DNA of 64,000 nt from an uncultured Chlamydiae bacterium (GTDB taxonomy: Bacteria > Chlamydiota > Chlamydiia > Chlamydiales > CALBHK01), in assembly GCA_937894565.1 (NCBI GenBank), contig CALBHK010000018.1, positions 1 to 64,000 on the forward strand, read 5' to 3'. Of this stretch, positions 32,911 through 41,806 are shown piece after piece. Numbering within the stretch: position 1 is the first letter of the stretch; each line of letters begins with the position of its first letter. The notes under the pieces were generated by a model. The model did no database searches, was not told where the DNA came from, and saw only the letters and a program-made list of their open reading frames with translations. The position numbers and the translations under genes were made by a program.

Positions 32911-33339
32911 ATGAGTAAAGCAAATGGATTTGAGAATGATGTTGTAGCGTTAACTTTTAACAAAAGTTTAGCGTCACATCTTGGAACTTTAGCAACAACT
33001 GGGAACACTGATTTATATGTCAGCCTTCACACGGGTGATCCAGGCGAGTCGGGCAATCAGACAACAAGTGAGTGCGCTTATGGTGCATACGCTCGTGTTG
33101 CCGTTGTTCGCACGTCTTCTGGTTGGACGGTTTCAGGAAACCAAGTTCAGAACACAGCGGTTATCAATTTCCCAGAATGCACATCTGGATCTGAGGTTGT
33201 TTCACACTTCGCAATTGGAACAGCGTCTAGTTCTACTGGACAAATTCTTTACAAAGGCGCTCTGACTGCATCTCGCACGGTTTCGTCTGGGATCACGTTA
33301 CAGTTTCCAGCTACATCGATCACAATTACAGAGGACTAA
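32911..33339 (+). CDS. Phage tail fibre-type protein
   Basis: 142 residues. LYVSLHTGDPGESGNQTTSE and YGAYARVAVVRTSSGW define a small tail protein family, with HFAIGTASSSTGQILYKGAL in its second half. The protein at 59500-59940 in phage A is a distant member (YAALFTSDPTETGAAG, GSYARVAV), so both phages carry one. The preceding strong leader suggests high expression, as for a decoration or tail protein. Confidence 0.75.
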   Translation: MSKANGFENDVVALTFNKSLASHLGTLATTGNTDLYVSLHTGDPGESGNQTTSECAYGAYARVAVVRTSSGWTVSGNQVQNTAVINFPECTSGSEVVSHFAIGTASSSTGQILYKGALTASRTVSSGITLQFPATSITITED

Positions 33340-33555
33340 ATGACGAATCAAGAAATGGTTTTAGCATTAAGAGGAACTCGAGATCAAAAGCAAATGCTTT
33401 ATGATTATTTTTTTGAACGCATCGCTCAGGGCGAGTCGCTTGATGAGAGTGAAATTCCTTTATTTGAGGCGGCTCGAAAAGCTTTATCAGAAAAACAAGC
33501 TAAAATTGTCACCATGTCGGGATCTGCTACTGGATCAAGTGGGGCTGTGGGATGA
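33340..33555 (+). CDS. Hypothetical protein
   Basis: 71 residues, MTNQEMVLALRGTRDQKQML followed by a helical middle and a Ser/Gly end. It abuts the tail gene upstream and overlaps the next by four bases. Function unknown; possibly a chaperone of neighbouring tail proteins. Confidence 0.6.
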   Translation: MTNQEMVLALRGTRDQKQMLYDYFFERIAQGESLDESEIPLFEAARKALSEKQAKIVTMSGSATGSSGAVG

Positions 33556-34427
33556 TTCGAGGCGTTTGGGACTTAGTACAGGCGGTTGACAACGGAAGAA
33601 CTAATTATTCTTCATGGCGTAAAACACCATCGCAAATTAACACTGCCTCAAACTGGTTTGATTTATCAATGAGTCCCGGCAACCCGATCCCTCAATATTA
33701 TGCAGCATCACCATTAATTGCGCAGCAAATGAAAAGATCAACGGACGGCGGAATAAATCACGGATCTTCTGTCTCGTCTGGCGATTATCAAAAGTATTTA
33801 AAAACTTTTAAAGTCACGTATGGCTCTGCGACGGGCTTACCGATGCCTTATGTTTTGTGTGATTATCTTTTGTATTATCCATTTGTCGATATGGGGACGA
33901 ACGACGAACAAATAATGGACAACACTTTAGCGCTGCCAAGATATACGGACGGCGTTGGTGTTCAGATGATGGCCGTATCTGTCGCGGCGGGCACATCTTT
34001 ATCGCCACGATTTACAGTGAATTATACAAACTCTGACGGCGTTTCTGGGCGTACAAGTAAAACAGTGACGATGAGTCTAGCGACTGCAAACGGTTCAATT
34101 TTAAATTGTCATCATGGACTTAACACTGTGATCGGAAGTGTCCCTTTCATTGGGCTTCAAACCGGTGACAAGGGCGTTAGATCAATAGAGTCCGTGACAT
34201 TTCCTTCGACTTTAGATGTGGGATTATTTGCTTTGGTTTTGGTTAAACCATTAATGACTGGAACTATTTTCGAGACAACATCGCCAAGTGAAACGGAGTT
34301 GATAGTGCATCAATCTCAGCTCCCTAAAATTTATGATGATGCTTATTTAAATTTATTGGTGTGTCCGAGTGCCGCAATTAACGGGTTAACTTTTTTCGGA
34401 GACATCGAAACGGTATGGAACAAATAG
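33552..34427 (+). CDS. Tail/decoration protein, paralogue 1
   Basis: 291 residues. TASNWFDLSMSPGNPIPQYY, LPRYTDGVGVQMMAVSVAAG and the C-terminal QLPKIYDDAYLNLLVCPSAA with FFGDIETVW. These blocks align with the next gene (LPRYTNGAGLQS, LPRIYDGAALYWILNSGAAT, HFDVVW), so the two are tandem paralogues. Similar paired proteins occur in podovirus tail regions. Exact role unknown. Confidence 0.7.
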   Translation: MIRGVWDLVQAVDNGRTNYSSWRKTPSQINTASNWFDLSMSPGNPIPQYYAASPLIAQQMKRSTDGGINHGSSVSSGDYQKYLKTFKVTYGSATGLPMPYVLCDYLLYYPFVDMGTNDEQIMDNTLALPRYTDGVGVQMMAVSVAAGTSLSPRFTVNYTNSDGVSGRTSKTVTMSLATANGSILNCHHGLNTVIGSVPFIGLQTGDKGVRSIESVTFPSTLDVGLFALVLVKPLMTGTIFETTSPSETELIVHQSQLPKIYDDAYLNLLVCPSAAINGLTFFGDIETVWNK

Positions 34428-34436
34428 GAGTATAGT

Positions 34437-35594
34437 ATGGCAGGTTTTACATCTTTTGACGACATGATACAACAGGCGACGGTAAACGGGCGAAGCTTGC
34501 GAGTTGATTGGAATAAGAACTTTTTACCAACAACAGCGGCCACAGCGAGTGAGTGTCATTTCTTGGCCCGTGGTGCTGGAAATCCTGGTGCTGATTCACT
34601 TTTCAACACAGGAACTAACTTACTATTTCAGCCAGTAACATCATCAACGGCGAACGCATCACCGATTTTATCGGGCGACAGCGTAAGTCCGTATTATAAA
34701 TACATTGCAAATGCCTCTGCGTGGTCAACAGCAGCAACAACAGCGCCATGTATTTTAACTTTAGTTGATTTGGTTGGTTTCTATCGAGTGACATCTGTTA
34801 CGACGACGACAGCGCAATCAACGACAAACACATTAGCATCATTTAGCACGTTCACGGCTGATGCTTCGACTGATGTTTGTACTCATTCAAATATCAACTT
34901 GATGCCTTACACGAGAGTAAGATTAACAACAACAACAACCTTGCCCGGTGGTTTGGCCACCGCAACAGATTACTATGTAATTAAAGTAACAGATACGACA
35001 ATAAAGCTAGCCACATCTTACGCGAATGCGGTCGCTGGTACTGCGATTAACATTACTGACGCAGGAACCGGAACACACACGATTAACACTCTACTACCTC
35101 GATATACAAATGGCGCTGGATTGCAGTCGATAATTTGGAATACAAACGCGACGCCTCTGGGTGCTGCAACTCCGAACTTGTCTTTGGGTTATACGAATGA
35201 ACAGCAAACAGCATCGCGTGCAACACCGACAACGTTGCCAGTTGGGAAGACAACACCAGCCAATGGCTTGATTTTATATTCAGGAACTGGATCAGGTAAG
35301 TACAACCCATATATGCCTCGTCAGGGTGGTGATGGTGGGATCGCACAAATCGACACAATTCAAAACTCTACCTCATACGTGTCTGGTGAATACTCAGTCG
35401 GCCTTGTAAAGCCTTTGTTTAATTTACCGATCACGACTTTGGGTATCGCATCAGAGCGTGAGTTTTTATCCCAGGTTCCTGGTGGATTGCCGCGCATTTA
35501 CGACGGCGCGGCTCTGTACTGGATACTTAACTCAGGCGCTGCGACTCCGGTCAACTCGGCTTTCGTTGGTCATTTTGACGTGGTATGGGGCTGA
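34437..35594 (+). CDS. Tail/decoration protein, paralogue 2 with inserted beta domain
   Basis: 385 residues. Same frame of conserved blocks as the previous gene, but with about 80 extra residues (roughly 125-220) between LVDLVGFYRV and LLPRYTNG. The insert reads FTADASTDVCTHSN, YTRVRLTTTTTLPGGLATAT, DYYVIKVTDTTIKLATS and INITDAGTGTHTI, a beta-sandwich module common in phage structural proteins. A clean domain insertion after gene duplication. Confidence 0.72.
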   Translation: MAGFTSFDDMIQQATVNGRSLRVDWNKNFLPTTAATASECHFLARGAGNPGADSLFNTGTNLLFQPVTSSTANASPILSGDSVSPYYKYIANASAWSTAATTAPCILTLVDLVGFYRVTSVTTTTAQSTTNTLASFSTFTADASTDVCTHSNINLMPYTRVRLTTTTTLPGGLATATDYYVIKVTDTTIKLATSYANAVAGTAINITDAGTGTHTINTLLPRYTNGAGLQSIIWNTNATPLGAATPNLSLGYTNEQQTASRATPTTLPVGKTTPANGLILYSGTGSGKYNPYMPRQGGDGGIAQIDTIQNSTSYVSGEYSVGLVKPLFNLPITTLGIASEREFLSQVPGGLPRIYDGAALYWILNSGAATPVNSAFVGHFDVVWG

Positions 35595-35599
35595 TCTAG

Positions 35600-36385
35600 A
35601 TGGCATTAATTGGAAACCAAACAATCTTAAATAAATCGTTTCAAAGGGTTCACGGGGGGACAACAACCGCGCTTTCAAATCACGGCAATACTAAAGCGTT
35701 AAGCCTTTCGACGAATATTTTAAGAGCGCGCGGACAACTCCAATTTAATAAGTCCTCAATTCCAGGAACTGGTTACGGTCCCGGGTCGGCGTTCATGCTA
35801 CCGATTAAAGGCGGTGAACTTGGGCCGAGAAGAAATGTTGAGGGCGTTGCAACGGTAACAGGTGCGGCTTTAAGTGCAAAGATTGCGGCTCTGGATTCGA
35901 TTGCCGGTGTTGCAACAGTAACAGGATCGGCGAACGCTGTTGGCTTGGTTGAAATCGAAGCGTCTGCCGCAGGCAGCGCAACGGTAACGGCTGACACGAT
36001 TGTCACCTCGTCAATGAGTGCAACTGTGGCGGGTGCTGCGACTGTTGTGGCTAACCTTGGTGCGATCATTCCAATTGAGGCGTCAGCCGCCGGTATTGCG
36101 TCCTCTTCTGTGAATTTAAAAGGTACGGGACGACTTGGCGGAACCATTTCAATCGGTGCGTCTGGGTATTTATCAAATGATGATGTTGAGCGCTTGGCGG
36201 CTGCTGTTTGGGAAGCGATTTTAGCAGATCATGCCACTGCGGGGACCACTGGAAAAGCGTTATCAGACGCGGGCGGAGCCGGAAACCCTTGGTCATCAGA
36301 GCTTTCATCAAACAACGATCCAAATACTTTCGGCGAACGAATACAAAAACTTTTAACTAAGGGTCAATTTTTAGGACTTAAATAG
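35600..36385 (+). CDS. Tail-region protein with Ala/Val-rich repeats
   Basis: 261 residues. After an N-terminal LIGNQTILNKSFQRVHGGTT come imperfect repeats of about 30-35 residues around GVATVTGAA / GVATVTGSA / GSATVTADT / GAATVVANL. It ends with DDVERLAAAVWEAILADHA and GNPWSSELSSNNDPNTFGER, the latter common in hypothetical phage tail proteins. Function unknown. Confidence 0.68.
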   Translation: MALIGNQTILNKSFQRVHGGTTTALSNHGNTKALSLSTNILRARGQLQFNKSSIPGTGYGPGSAFMLPIKGGELGPRRNVEGVATVTGAALSAKIAALDSIAGVATVTGSANAVGLVEIEASAAGSATVTADTIVTSSMSATVAGAATVVANLGAIIPIEASAAGIASSSVNLKGTGRLGGTISIGASGYLSNDDVERLAAAVWEAILADHATAGTTGKALSDAGGAGNPWSSELSSNNDPNTFGERIQKLLTKGQFLGLK

Positions 36386-36393
36386 AGGAAAAA

Positions 36394-37590
36394 ATGGCGA
36401 TTTTAGCACCACAAATTCAACAAAAATTCACCGATGACAGTGGCGCTCCTCTCGTCGGTGGAAAAGTTTACACCTATGAAGCTGGAACAACGACGCCGCT
36501 TGAGACTTACACCGATGCGACAGAGGACACAGCAAATGCTAATCCGATCATATTGGACTCTAACGGCGCTTGCGACATGTGGCTTGGCTCCCGCGCTTAC
36601 AAGTTTGTCATAACTGACTCTTCGGACGTAACTCTAAAAACAACAGACAACGTCAATCAAGCATCTGAAAACACAGAGTCAAGCCCGGATCTTTTGCAAA
36701 ATTTTGGATTGAGCGCATCAACTGGGTCAAGTGCATTAACGATAAACCTAACAAACTCGACAGGTGCCGATCCTACCGCTCTTAGTCCGGTAACTGTGGG
36801 GTTTCGCTCTACAACATTATCTAGCGGATTAACTTCGGTGTTAACTGTTGGTTCGTCTTTAGGGATGGTTGTTTCAAGTGGTTCAACTTTGGGCCATGCA
36901 AACGGCGTCACTGATTATATTTATGTATACTTATTAAATTACAACGGCGTAGCTGAAATGGCGGTTTCATCAACTCTTTATCCTGAAACTGGGCTCTATA
37001 CCACTGTGGCTGAGGGTGCAAGCGGCGCGGCTGATTCTCGGTCACCGATCTACTCAATTGCAGCTAGAACAAATGTCCCGATAAGAGTTGTTGGAAGATT
37101 AACGGTAAATCAAGCAACTGCCGGAACGTGGTCAACGGCACCATCTCAAATTCAAGCGGGGGCAATTAGTCAAATATTTTACTCTAGCACAGTGTCAGAG
37201 GGGACGTGGACGCCTGCTTGGTCCTTCGGCGGAGGCAGCACCGGAATGACGTTTAGTGTTCAAAGTGGATATTACTTTAAGACCGGAAGAATGGTGACGT
37301 GTTGGGGATGGTTGACCTTTACCTCTCGTGGATCATCAACTGGTTCGGCAAAGCTAACGGGCCTTCCTTTTACGAGTGTTAACAATGCAAATTATGGAAG
37401 TTCTGCGGCGATTGTTTTTTCAAGCTGGTCCGGTTCCACCGGGACGATGACTGGCTATGTTAATTCAAACTCAACGGATGCGACGATTTTAAAAAGCCCA
37501 TCTGGGGTTGGGTCATCTTCTGCGCTTTCATCTGGCGACATGAGTGACAACTCTATTTTTACATTTTCGTTTACTTATTTAACGGCCTAG
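36394..37590 (+). CDS. Tail fibre / receptor-binding protein, copy 1
   Basis: 398 residues. The N-terminal virion-binding module AILAPQIQQKFTDDSGAPLV, GGKVYTYEAGTTTPLETYTD and ANPIILDSNGACDMWLG is typical of podovirus tailspikes and fibres. A beta-rich middle is shared with the protein at 37831. The C-terminal 130 residues (SEGTWTPAWSFGGGSTGMTF) form a different, receptor-facing domain. Confidence 0.82.
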   Translation: MAILAPQIQQKFTDDSGAPLVGGKVYTYEAGTTTPLETYTDATEDTANANPIILDSNGACDMWLGSRAYKFVITDSSDVTLKTTDNVNQASENTESSPDLLQNFGLSASTGSSALTINLTNSTGADPTALSPVTVGFRSTTLSSGLTSVLTVGSSLGMVVSSGSTLGHANGVTDYIYVYLLNYNGVAEMAVSSTLYPETGLYTTVAEGASGAADSRSPIYSIAARTNVPIRVVGRLTVNQATAGTWSTAPSQIQAGAISQIFYSSTVSEGTWTPAWSFGGGSTGMTFSVQSGYYFKTGRMVTCWGWLTFTSRGSSTGSAKLTGLPFTSVNNANYGSSAAIVFSSWSGSTGTMTGYVNSNSTDATILKSPSGVGSSSALSSGDMSDNSIFTFSFTYLTA

Positions 37591-37599
37591 GGGGAGCGC

Positions 37600-37830
37600 A
37601 TGGATGCGATCACAGAAAAAACAAAAATACCACTGTTTACGTTATTTTCGATAGGCCCTGTTGTGATCGGATTCATTGTTTGGATTTCGATGCTTTATTC
37701 GAATGTTTCCGCAAACACACAAGACATTCAAGATTTAAAACAAGAAAAAAAAGATATGGTTCACGAATTAAAAGAAATCAACAAGTCGTTAGTAGAAATA
37801 AAAACGACTTTAAAAATTAAGGAGCCTTAA
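37600..37830 (+). CDS. XhlA-like membrane protein
   Basis: 76 residues. One membrane helix (FSIGPVVIGFIVWISMLYSN) followed by a coiled coil (IQDLKQEKKDMVHELKEINK). XhlA-type topology, often associated with lysis. It lies between two fibre paralogues. Holin accessory role inferred. Confidence 0.65.
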   Translation: MDAITEKTKIPLFTLFSIGPVVIGFIVWISMLYSNVSANTQDIQDLKQEKKDMVHELKEINKSLVEIKTTLKIKEP

Positions 37831-39108
37831 ATGGCAATTCTTCCTCCACAAATTAGACAAAGATATTTTTCAGCCTCTGGGCTTCCGCTATCTGGCGGCA
37901 AGCTGTACACCTATGAAGCTGGGACAACAACACCACAAATCACGTATACAGACGCAACCGAAACAAGTTCGAATACAAATCCTATTATTTTAGACGCAAA
38001 CGGGGAGTGTGATTTGTGGATGGGTGGCGCTAAATCTTATAAAGTTAAATTAACCGATTCTGCCGACGTTGAACAATGGACGGTTGACAACGTTAATCAA
38101 TCATCAATTACAAGCCTTGCGAGTGCTGACTATATTGAAAATCTTGGAATCACTTGCTCGGTAAGCTCTAACGCCTTAACGATTAATGTAAAAGCTGCCG
38201 ACGGTTCAACCCCAAGTATAGGAAATGCTGTTAGGGTTGGCTTTAGATCAAGCTCACTATCAAACGGGCTTCCTTCTTTGGTAACAATTCAAAGCGCTTT
38301 GTCGATGACGGTTTCTAGCGGGTCAACGTTGGGACACACAAGCGGAGTTGATTTATACATATATGTTTACTTAATTAACAATGACGGCGTGGCAGAAATT
38401 GCGGTTTCCGGCACGTATTACACTGAAGAGTCGGCAAAAAGCACGACGGCAGAGGGTGGTGCTGGCGGTGCTGACAGCGGATCAACAATTTACTCGGTCG
38501 CTGCTCGCACTAATAAGGCAATAAGATTAATTGGACGACTAACGTCAAACCAAGCGGCGGCTGGTACTTGGGCTGCGGCTCCTATTGAAATTCAAACGGG
38601 ATTTTCTGCTGGGTCGTCTGTTATCAACACCTCACAAATTGCAAACTTAGCGATAACCACAGCAAAGCTCGACAATTTGTCTGTAACAACAGGAAAAATC
38701 GCAGATGGCGCTGTAACAAGAGACAAGCTAGAGGCCTTGGGGCATCAAATTAGTTCTTCGAGCGGGTCATTTTCAACGACTTCAACATCGCAAGTCGATG
38801 TTACAAATCTTTCAGTAACGATTACAACCTCAGGACGACCAGTGGCGGTCGGCTTAATTTCTGGAAGTCAGATCGGGACAAACTATGTTGGGCCGTCCGG
38901 ATCAAACGGCGGACTTGTTTATATAAAAAGAGATTCGACAGACATTAGCAGAAATGACTTTGACCCAAACACGCGGGTCGCGCCTGGAGTGATATTCATG
39001 CTCGATACGCCGTCCGCTGGAACTTACGTATACAAAGTGCAAGCTGTGTCGTCAGCAAGCACTAGCATGTACGTTTCTCATTGTAAGCTGTACGCTTACG
39101 AACTTTAA
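37831..39108 (+). CDS. Tail fibre / receptor-binding protein, copy 2
   Basis: 425 residues. The N-terminal two-thirds parallels the gene at 36394 (AILPPQIRQRYFSASGLPLS, GGKLYTYEAGTTTPQITYTD, VRVGFRSSSLSNGLPSLVTI). A repeat-bearing linker (IANLAITTAKLDNLSVTTGK) and a distinct C-terminal domain (HQISSSSGSFSTTSTSQVDV) follow. Duplication with divergent tips suggests two receptor specificities. Confidence 0.82.
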   Translation: MAILPPQIRQRYFSASGLPLSGGKLYTYEAGTTTPQITYTDATETSSNTNPIILDANGECDLWMGGAKSYKVKLTDSADVEQWTVDNVNQSSITSLASADYIENLGITCSVSSNALTINVKAADGSTPSIGNAVRVGFRSSSLSNGLPSLVTIQSALSMTVSSGSTLGHTSGVDLYIYVYLINNDGVAEIAVSGTYYTEESAKSTTAEGGAGGADSGSTIYSVAARTNKAIRLIGRLTSNQAAAGTWAAAPIEIQTGFSAGSSVINTSQIANLAITTAKLDNLSVTTGKIADGAVTRDKLEALGHQISSSSGSFSTTSTSQVDVTNLSVTITTSGRPVAVGLISGSQIGTNYVGPSGSNGGLVYIKRDSTDISRNDFDPNTRVAPGVIFMLDTPSAGTYVYKVQAVSSASTSMYVSHCKLYAYEL

Positions 39109-39136
39109 AATCAAAAACCAAAGGAGAAAAACAAAA

Positions 39137-39505
39137 ATGGAAATCTTAAACAAACTACAATCAATAAGCGAAAGCTTAGGAATAGGAAAAATACAAGTGG
39201 AAGAAGTAAAATCAGAAGTCGAAGTCTACGGCCAAGCAAAATTTGAAGAAGGAAAACTTGCAGGATTCGAAGAAGGCAAAAAAGCCGGATACGAAGAAGG
39301 TTTTCAAGCAGGTGTGGCCAGCGTTCCGGTTAGCCCCGTCGGTGAAGTACCTCCTCAAGGCGATAAAATTTATTCACAAGCTGAGCTTGATCAAAAGATC
39401 GCTGAGGAAAAAGCTGCTCAATTGGTTGATTTAGAGTTGAAACTTGAATCAGCTTTGCAACAAGAGGCGATCGATTTAAAGACCGCACTTTTCCCGAAGG
39501 TTTAA
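39137..39505 (+). CDS. Hypothetical protein
   Basis: 122 residues, acidic, with a repeated FEEGKLAGFEEGKKAGYEEG block (residues about 36-58) and a C-terminal coiled coil (DLELKLESALQQEAIDLK). Preceded by AAAGGAG. FEEGKxAGYEEG repeats occur in tail-end phage proteins. Function unknown. Confidence 0.65.
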   Translation: MEILNKLQSISESLGIGKIQVEEVKSEVEVYGQAKFEEGKLAGFEEGKKAGYEEGFQAGVASVPVSPVGEVPPQGDKIYSQAELDQKIAEEKAAQLVDLELKLESALQQEAIDLKTALFPKV

Positions 39506-39507
39506 TC

Positions 39508-39711
39508 ATGGAAGCAAAAGAAATTGTTTTAAAACATGCTCAAGCATGCGCGAAAGAATTAGCAAAAGAAATCTATTTGCCAAAGATTAGAAAAGTCGTG
39601 GCAGATAGTCCGAATCCTTATGACGACGTTGTGTTGGGCGCTCTAGAGCCACTTATCGCAGACGCACTAGAAAAGGATTTTGTTGCAAAGCTTGCTCCGA
39701 AGGTTGGATGA
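39508..39711 (+). CDS. Hypothetical protein
   Basis: 67 residues, MEAKEIVLKHAQACAKELAK, then YDDVVLGALEPLIADALEKD. Small helical protein of the end-of-operon cluster, abutting the membrane protein gene downstream. Function unknown. Confidence 0.6.
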   Translation: MEAKEIVLKHAQACAKELAKEIYLPKIRKVVADSPNPYDDVVLGALEPLIADALEKDFVAKLAPKVG

Positions 39712-39957
39712 ATGGAATCATTTTTTACAGCGATCAAAGCACTAGGAGCTGCGGCAATTTCGCAAATGTCTGGCCCGAAAGCTTGGCTTGCTTCAATCGT
39801 GTTTAAGGTTGTGATTTTCGTTTTAGATTATTTCAAAGTTAAGCACGAATTAAAAAAGCAATTTGAAGAAAAGTTGAATGCGTATGAAGCCGACAAAGCT
39901 AATGCGCTTTTAACGGAAAAAGAAAAAGATGAAAGTCTTGATCGTTTTCTTAAGTAG
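39712..39957 (+). CDS. Small membrane protein of the lysis cluster
   Basis: 81 residues. Hydrophobic segment (WLASIVFKVVIFVLDYF, near residues 26-42) followed by a charged coiled coil (HELKKQFEEKLNAYEADKAN). It overlaps the next, lipoprotein-like gene by 29 bases. An inner-membrane helix with periplasmic coiled coil overlapping a lipoprotein gene is the pattern of i-spanin/o-spanin pairs; a holin is the alternative. Confidence 0.62.
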   Translation: MESFFTAIKALGAAAISQMSGPKAWLASIVFKVVIFVLDYFKVKHELKKQFEEKLNAYEADKANALLTEKEKDESLDRFLK

Positions 39958-40195
39958 CATTTTATTTGCTTGCGACGGGACGCGAGTCCCGATCGTTGTT
40001 ATTGATTCGAAAGCGGGAATCATTAAAAACCGCACAGTAACCGGAGTTAATGAAAAGACGGGTGAGTTCGTACTTGAGCAGCGACCTAATTTAATTTTGT
40101 CGGCTGAAACTATCGACGGGCTCATCTGCACCACTCCAGGCGCTTACAACTGGGGAAATATGAAGTTCAAATATTGGTGGTTAAATGTTCGCTAA
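39929..40195 (+). CDS. Lipoprotein-like protein (possible o-spanin)
   Basis: 88 residues. Signal peptide MKVLIVFLSSILFAC with lipobox FAC (Cys15), then a small beta-rich domain (VTGVNEKTGEFVLEQRPNLI). It starts within the previous gene and ends within the next. Longer than classical o-spanins and not Pro-rich, so the assignment is tentative. Confidence 0.6.
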   Translation: MKVLIVFLSSILFACDGTRVPIVVIDSKAGIIKNRTVTGVNEKTGEFVLEQRPNLILSAETIDGLICTTPGAYNWGNMKFKYWWLNVR

Positions 40196-40754
40196 ACTTA
40201 GAGACATTTTTTTGTGGCTAGTGACTCCGATTCAAAAGCTTTTGCAAAGGCTATCGAGACCAGAGCCAGAAATGACTAGAGATCAAGTTAGCGCTATTTT
40301 AAAACGCTATCGCAAGGGCGATCTTCTTGTGAGCTACGAAGGCGGTCGATTAACCTCTCCTTTTATTCCTGGCGACTGGGATCATCTTGCTGTGATAAAT
40401 AACGAAAAAAAAGTCATTGAGGCAATAGCGCCTAAAGTTAGGGCTCAAGATTTAGAGGAATGGTTATTTAAGAAAAAAGGTGTTGCGCTTGTCAGATACA
40501 CCGGGAACAAGCTTGTAAATTATCAGGCGTCTATTTTTGTTAATAAGTTTATCGGATGGCCCTATGATTATCTGTTTAAGTTTGGAAACAAAAAGGCTTA
40601 TTGCTCTGAAATTGGGTTTTTATCATATCACGAATTTGATGACTCGTTCATGAGTCACGTTTTGAAGAATAAAGAAATTACGCCGCAAGATTTTTACGAC
40701 GCCGCTTTTAAAGAAATCAGCAATTTAAAAATAGTTTACGAGGTTAGAAATTGA
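40185..40754 (+). CDS. YiiX-like permuted NlpC/P60 papain-fold protein
   Basis: 189 residues. GDLLVSYEGGRLTSPFIPGD then WDHLAVI gives the catalytic His, and WPYDYLFKFGNKKAYCSEIG gives the Cys in the permuted order of YiiX/YebB-type enzymes. Likely a peptidase or amidase acting in lysis or entry. It overlaps the endolysin gene (TTGA). Confidence 0.78.
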   Translation: MFAKLRDIFLWLVTPIQKLLQRLSRPEPEMTRDQVSAILKRYRKGDLLVSYEGGRLTSPFIPGDWDHLAVINNEKKVIEAIAPKVRAQDLEEWLFKKKGVALVRYTGNKLVNYQASIFVNKFIGWPYDYLFKFGNKKAYCSEIGFLSYHEFDDSFMSHVLKNKEITPQDFYDAAFKEISNLKIVYEVRN

Positions 40755-41311
40755 GAAAGCTAGAGCCTGACTTAATTAATGCAATGCGCACATCTTTGGC
40801 AGACTCAGAGGACTATCAATTTGCGAAGAAAAACGGGCTCTGGCGGCCTGCAATCACTCACGCTGCTGCGCCTTGGGTTGGCGTGAAAGAATTGAACAAT
40901 GATAATCGTGGTGAGTTTATTGATATGATTGGACTAACTGTCGATCGCAAACACAAGGGCGAGGCCTATTGCATGGCTTGGGTGCAAACAATCCTAGCGT
41001 TTGTAGAATTAGAATTAAATTTAATTTCGCCTTTAAAATCGACCGAAGGTTGTCTTGATCTTTGGAATTCGACTGCGCCTTATTTAAAAACGACTCGTTA
41101 TCCGGTGCCGGGGTATATCGCTATTTGGCAACATGGAAATAGCGTTAACGGTCACGCAGGCATCGTGCTCCGTGTTTTTGATTCTTATTTTAAAACCATA
41201 GAGGCCAATTCATTCGGGCCAGACGGCAAGGCACAAGGGATATTCACACAAGAGCGCTTATTTAACGACGGCGGCAAGATGCGCCTTTTAGGTTTTGCAA
41301 GTCCCTTTTAA
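40751..41311 (+). CDS. Endolysin, CHAP-like amidase
   Basis: 186 residues from TTG overlapping the previous stop. AYCMAWVQTILAFVELELNL supplies the catalytic Cys near residue 76, VNGHAGIVLRVFDSYFKTIE the His near 136, and EANSFG a following polar residue. This matches CHAP/TIGR02594-type cell-wall hydrolases. Last gene of phage B's late operon. No signal peptide, so release via holin is expected. Confidence 0.78.
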   Translation: MRKLEPDLINAMRTSLADSEDYQFAKKNGLWRPAITHAAAPWVGVKELNNDNRGEFIDMIGLTVDRKHKGEAYCMAWVQTILAFVELELNLISPLKSTEGCLDLWNSTAPYLKTTRYPVPGYIAIWQHGNSVNGHAGIVLRVFDSYFKTIEANSFGPDGKAQGIFTQERLFNDGGKMRLLGFASPF

Positions 41312-41381
41312 GTCTTTCAGATAGAAGCCAAACAATATATTCATCGTAATTTATAGTTTTTAAAATCTTTTTCTTTTTCAT
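41262..41381 (-). CDS. Small basic protein at the end of phage B's leftward arm
   Basis: 39 residues, MKKKKILKTINYDEYIVWLL and a basic end (LKGASCRRR). Its ATG overlaps the RusA stop (ATGA at 41378-41381), supporting translation, although its 3' half is antisense to the endolysin gene end. Function unknown. Confidence 0.45.
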   Translation of the reverse strand: MKKKKILKTINYDEYIVWLLSERLKRDLQNLKGASCRRR

Positions 41382-41806
41382 GTCTTCATTTCCTCGGCTG
41401 AAATTGTTATATCTATATAGCTCTCATCATTGTCACTTATTTTCTTACAGCAATATCCAGAAATAAAATGAGAGTCGTCAACGCCAATCGCATCCGAAAG
41501 ACAATCATGCACAAGTTTAATTCTATTGCTCCAATCAATGCGTTTCAAAGTATTCTTTTTCGTAATCAGTTTAGATTTAGGGAAATAGAACGCGCAATCG
41601 ACTCGTAAGGTTTTACCCCTCAGTATCGACCTTATTTTATCAAGAGCGCTTCTGTTTTCTAAAGCCCAGTGCATAACTTGAGTCGTGTACCTTCTGCCCT
41701 CGCTTGATTTAATTAAACGGCCCCTGACAGAAGCGTATAATTGATTCGAGCTTATAGACATAGGCCAGCGTTTAAAAGTTACAGAGTCCGGCTTAATCTC
41801 GATCAC
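41378..41806 (-). CDS. rusA: RusA-family Holliday-junction resolvase (phage B)
   Basis: 142 residues from GTG at 41806, overlapping the previous stop (TAGTG). SISSNQLYASVRGR at the N-terminus and LKRIDWSNRIKLVHDCLSDA then IGVDDSHF carry the Asp residues of RusA's metal site (normally D-x-D-N-x-x-K and DD). It resolves branched DNA before packaging. Phage A has its own RusA at 52164, so this copy belongs to phage B. Confidence 0.85.
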   Translation of the reverse strand: MIEIKPDSVTFKRWPMSISSNQLYASVRGRLIKSSEGRRYTTQVMHWALENRSALDKIRSILRGKTLRVDCAFYFPKSKLITKKNTLKRIDWSNRIKLVHDCLSDAIGVDDSHFISGYCCKKISDNDESYIDITISAEEMKT

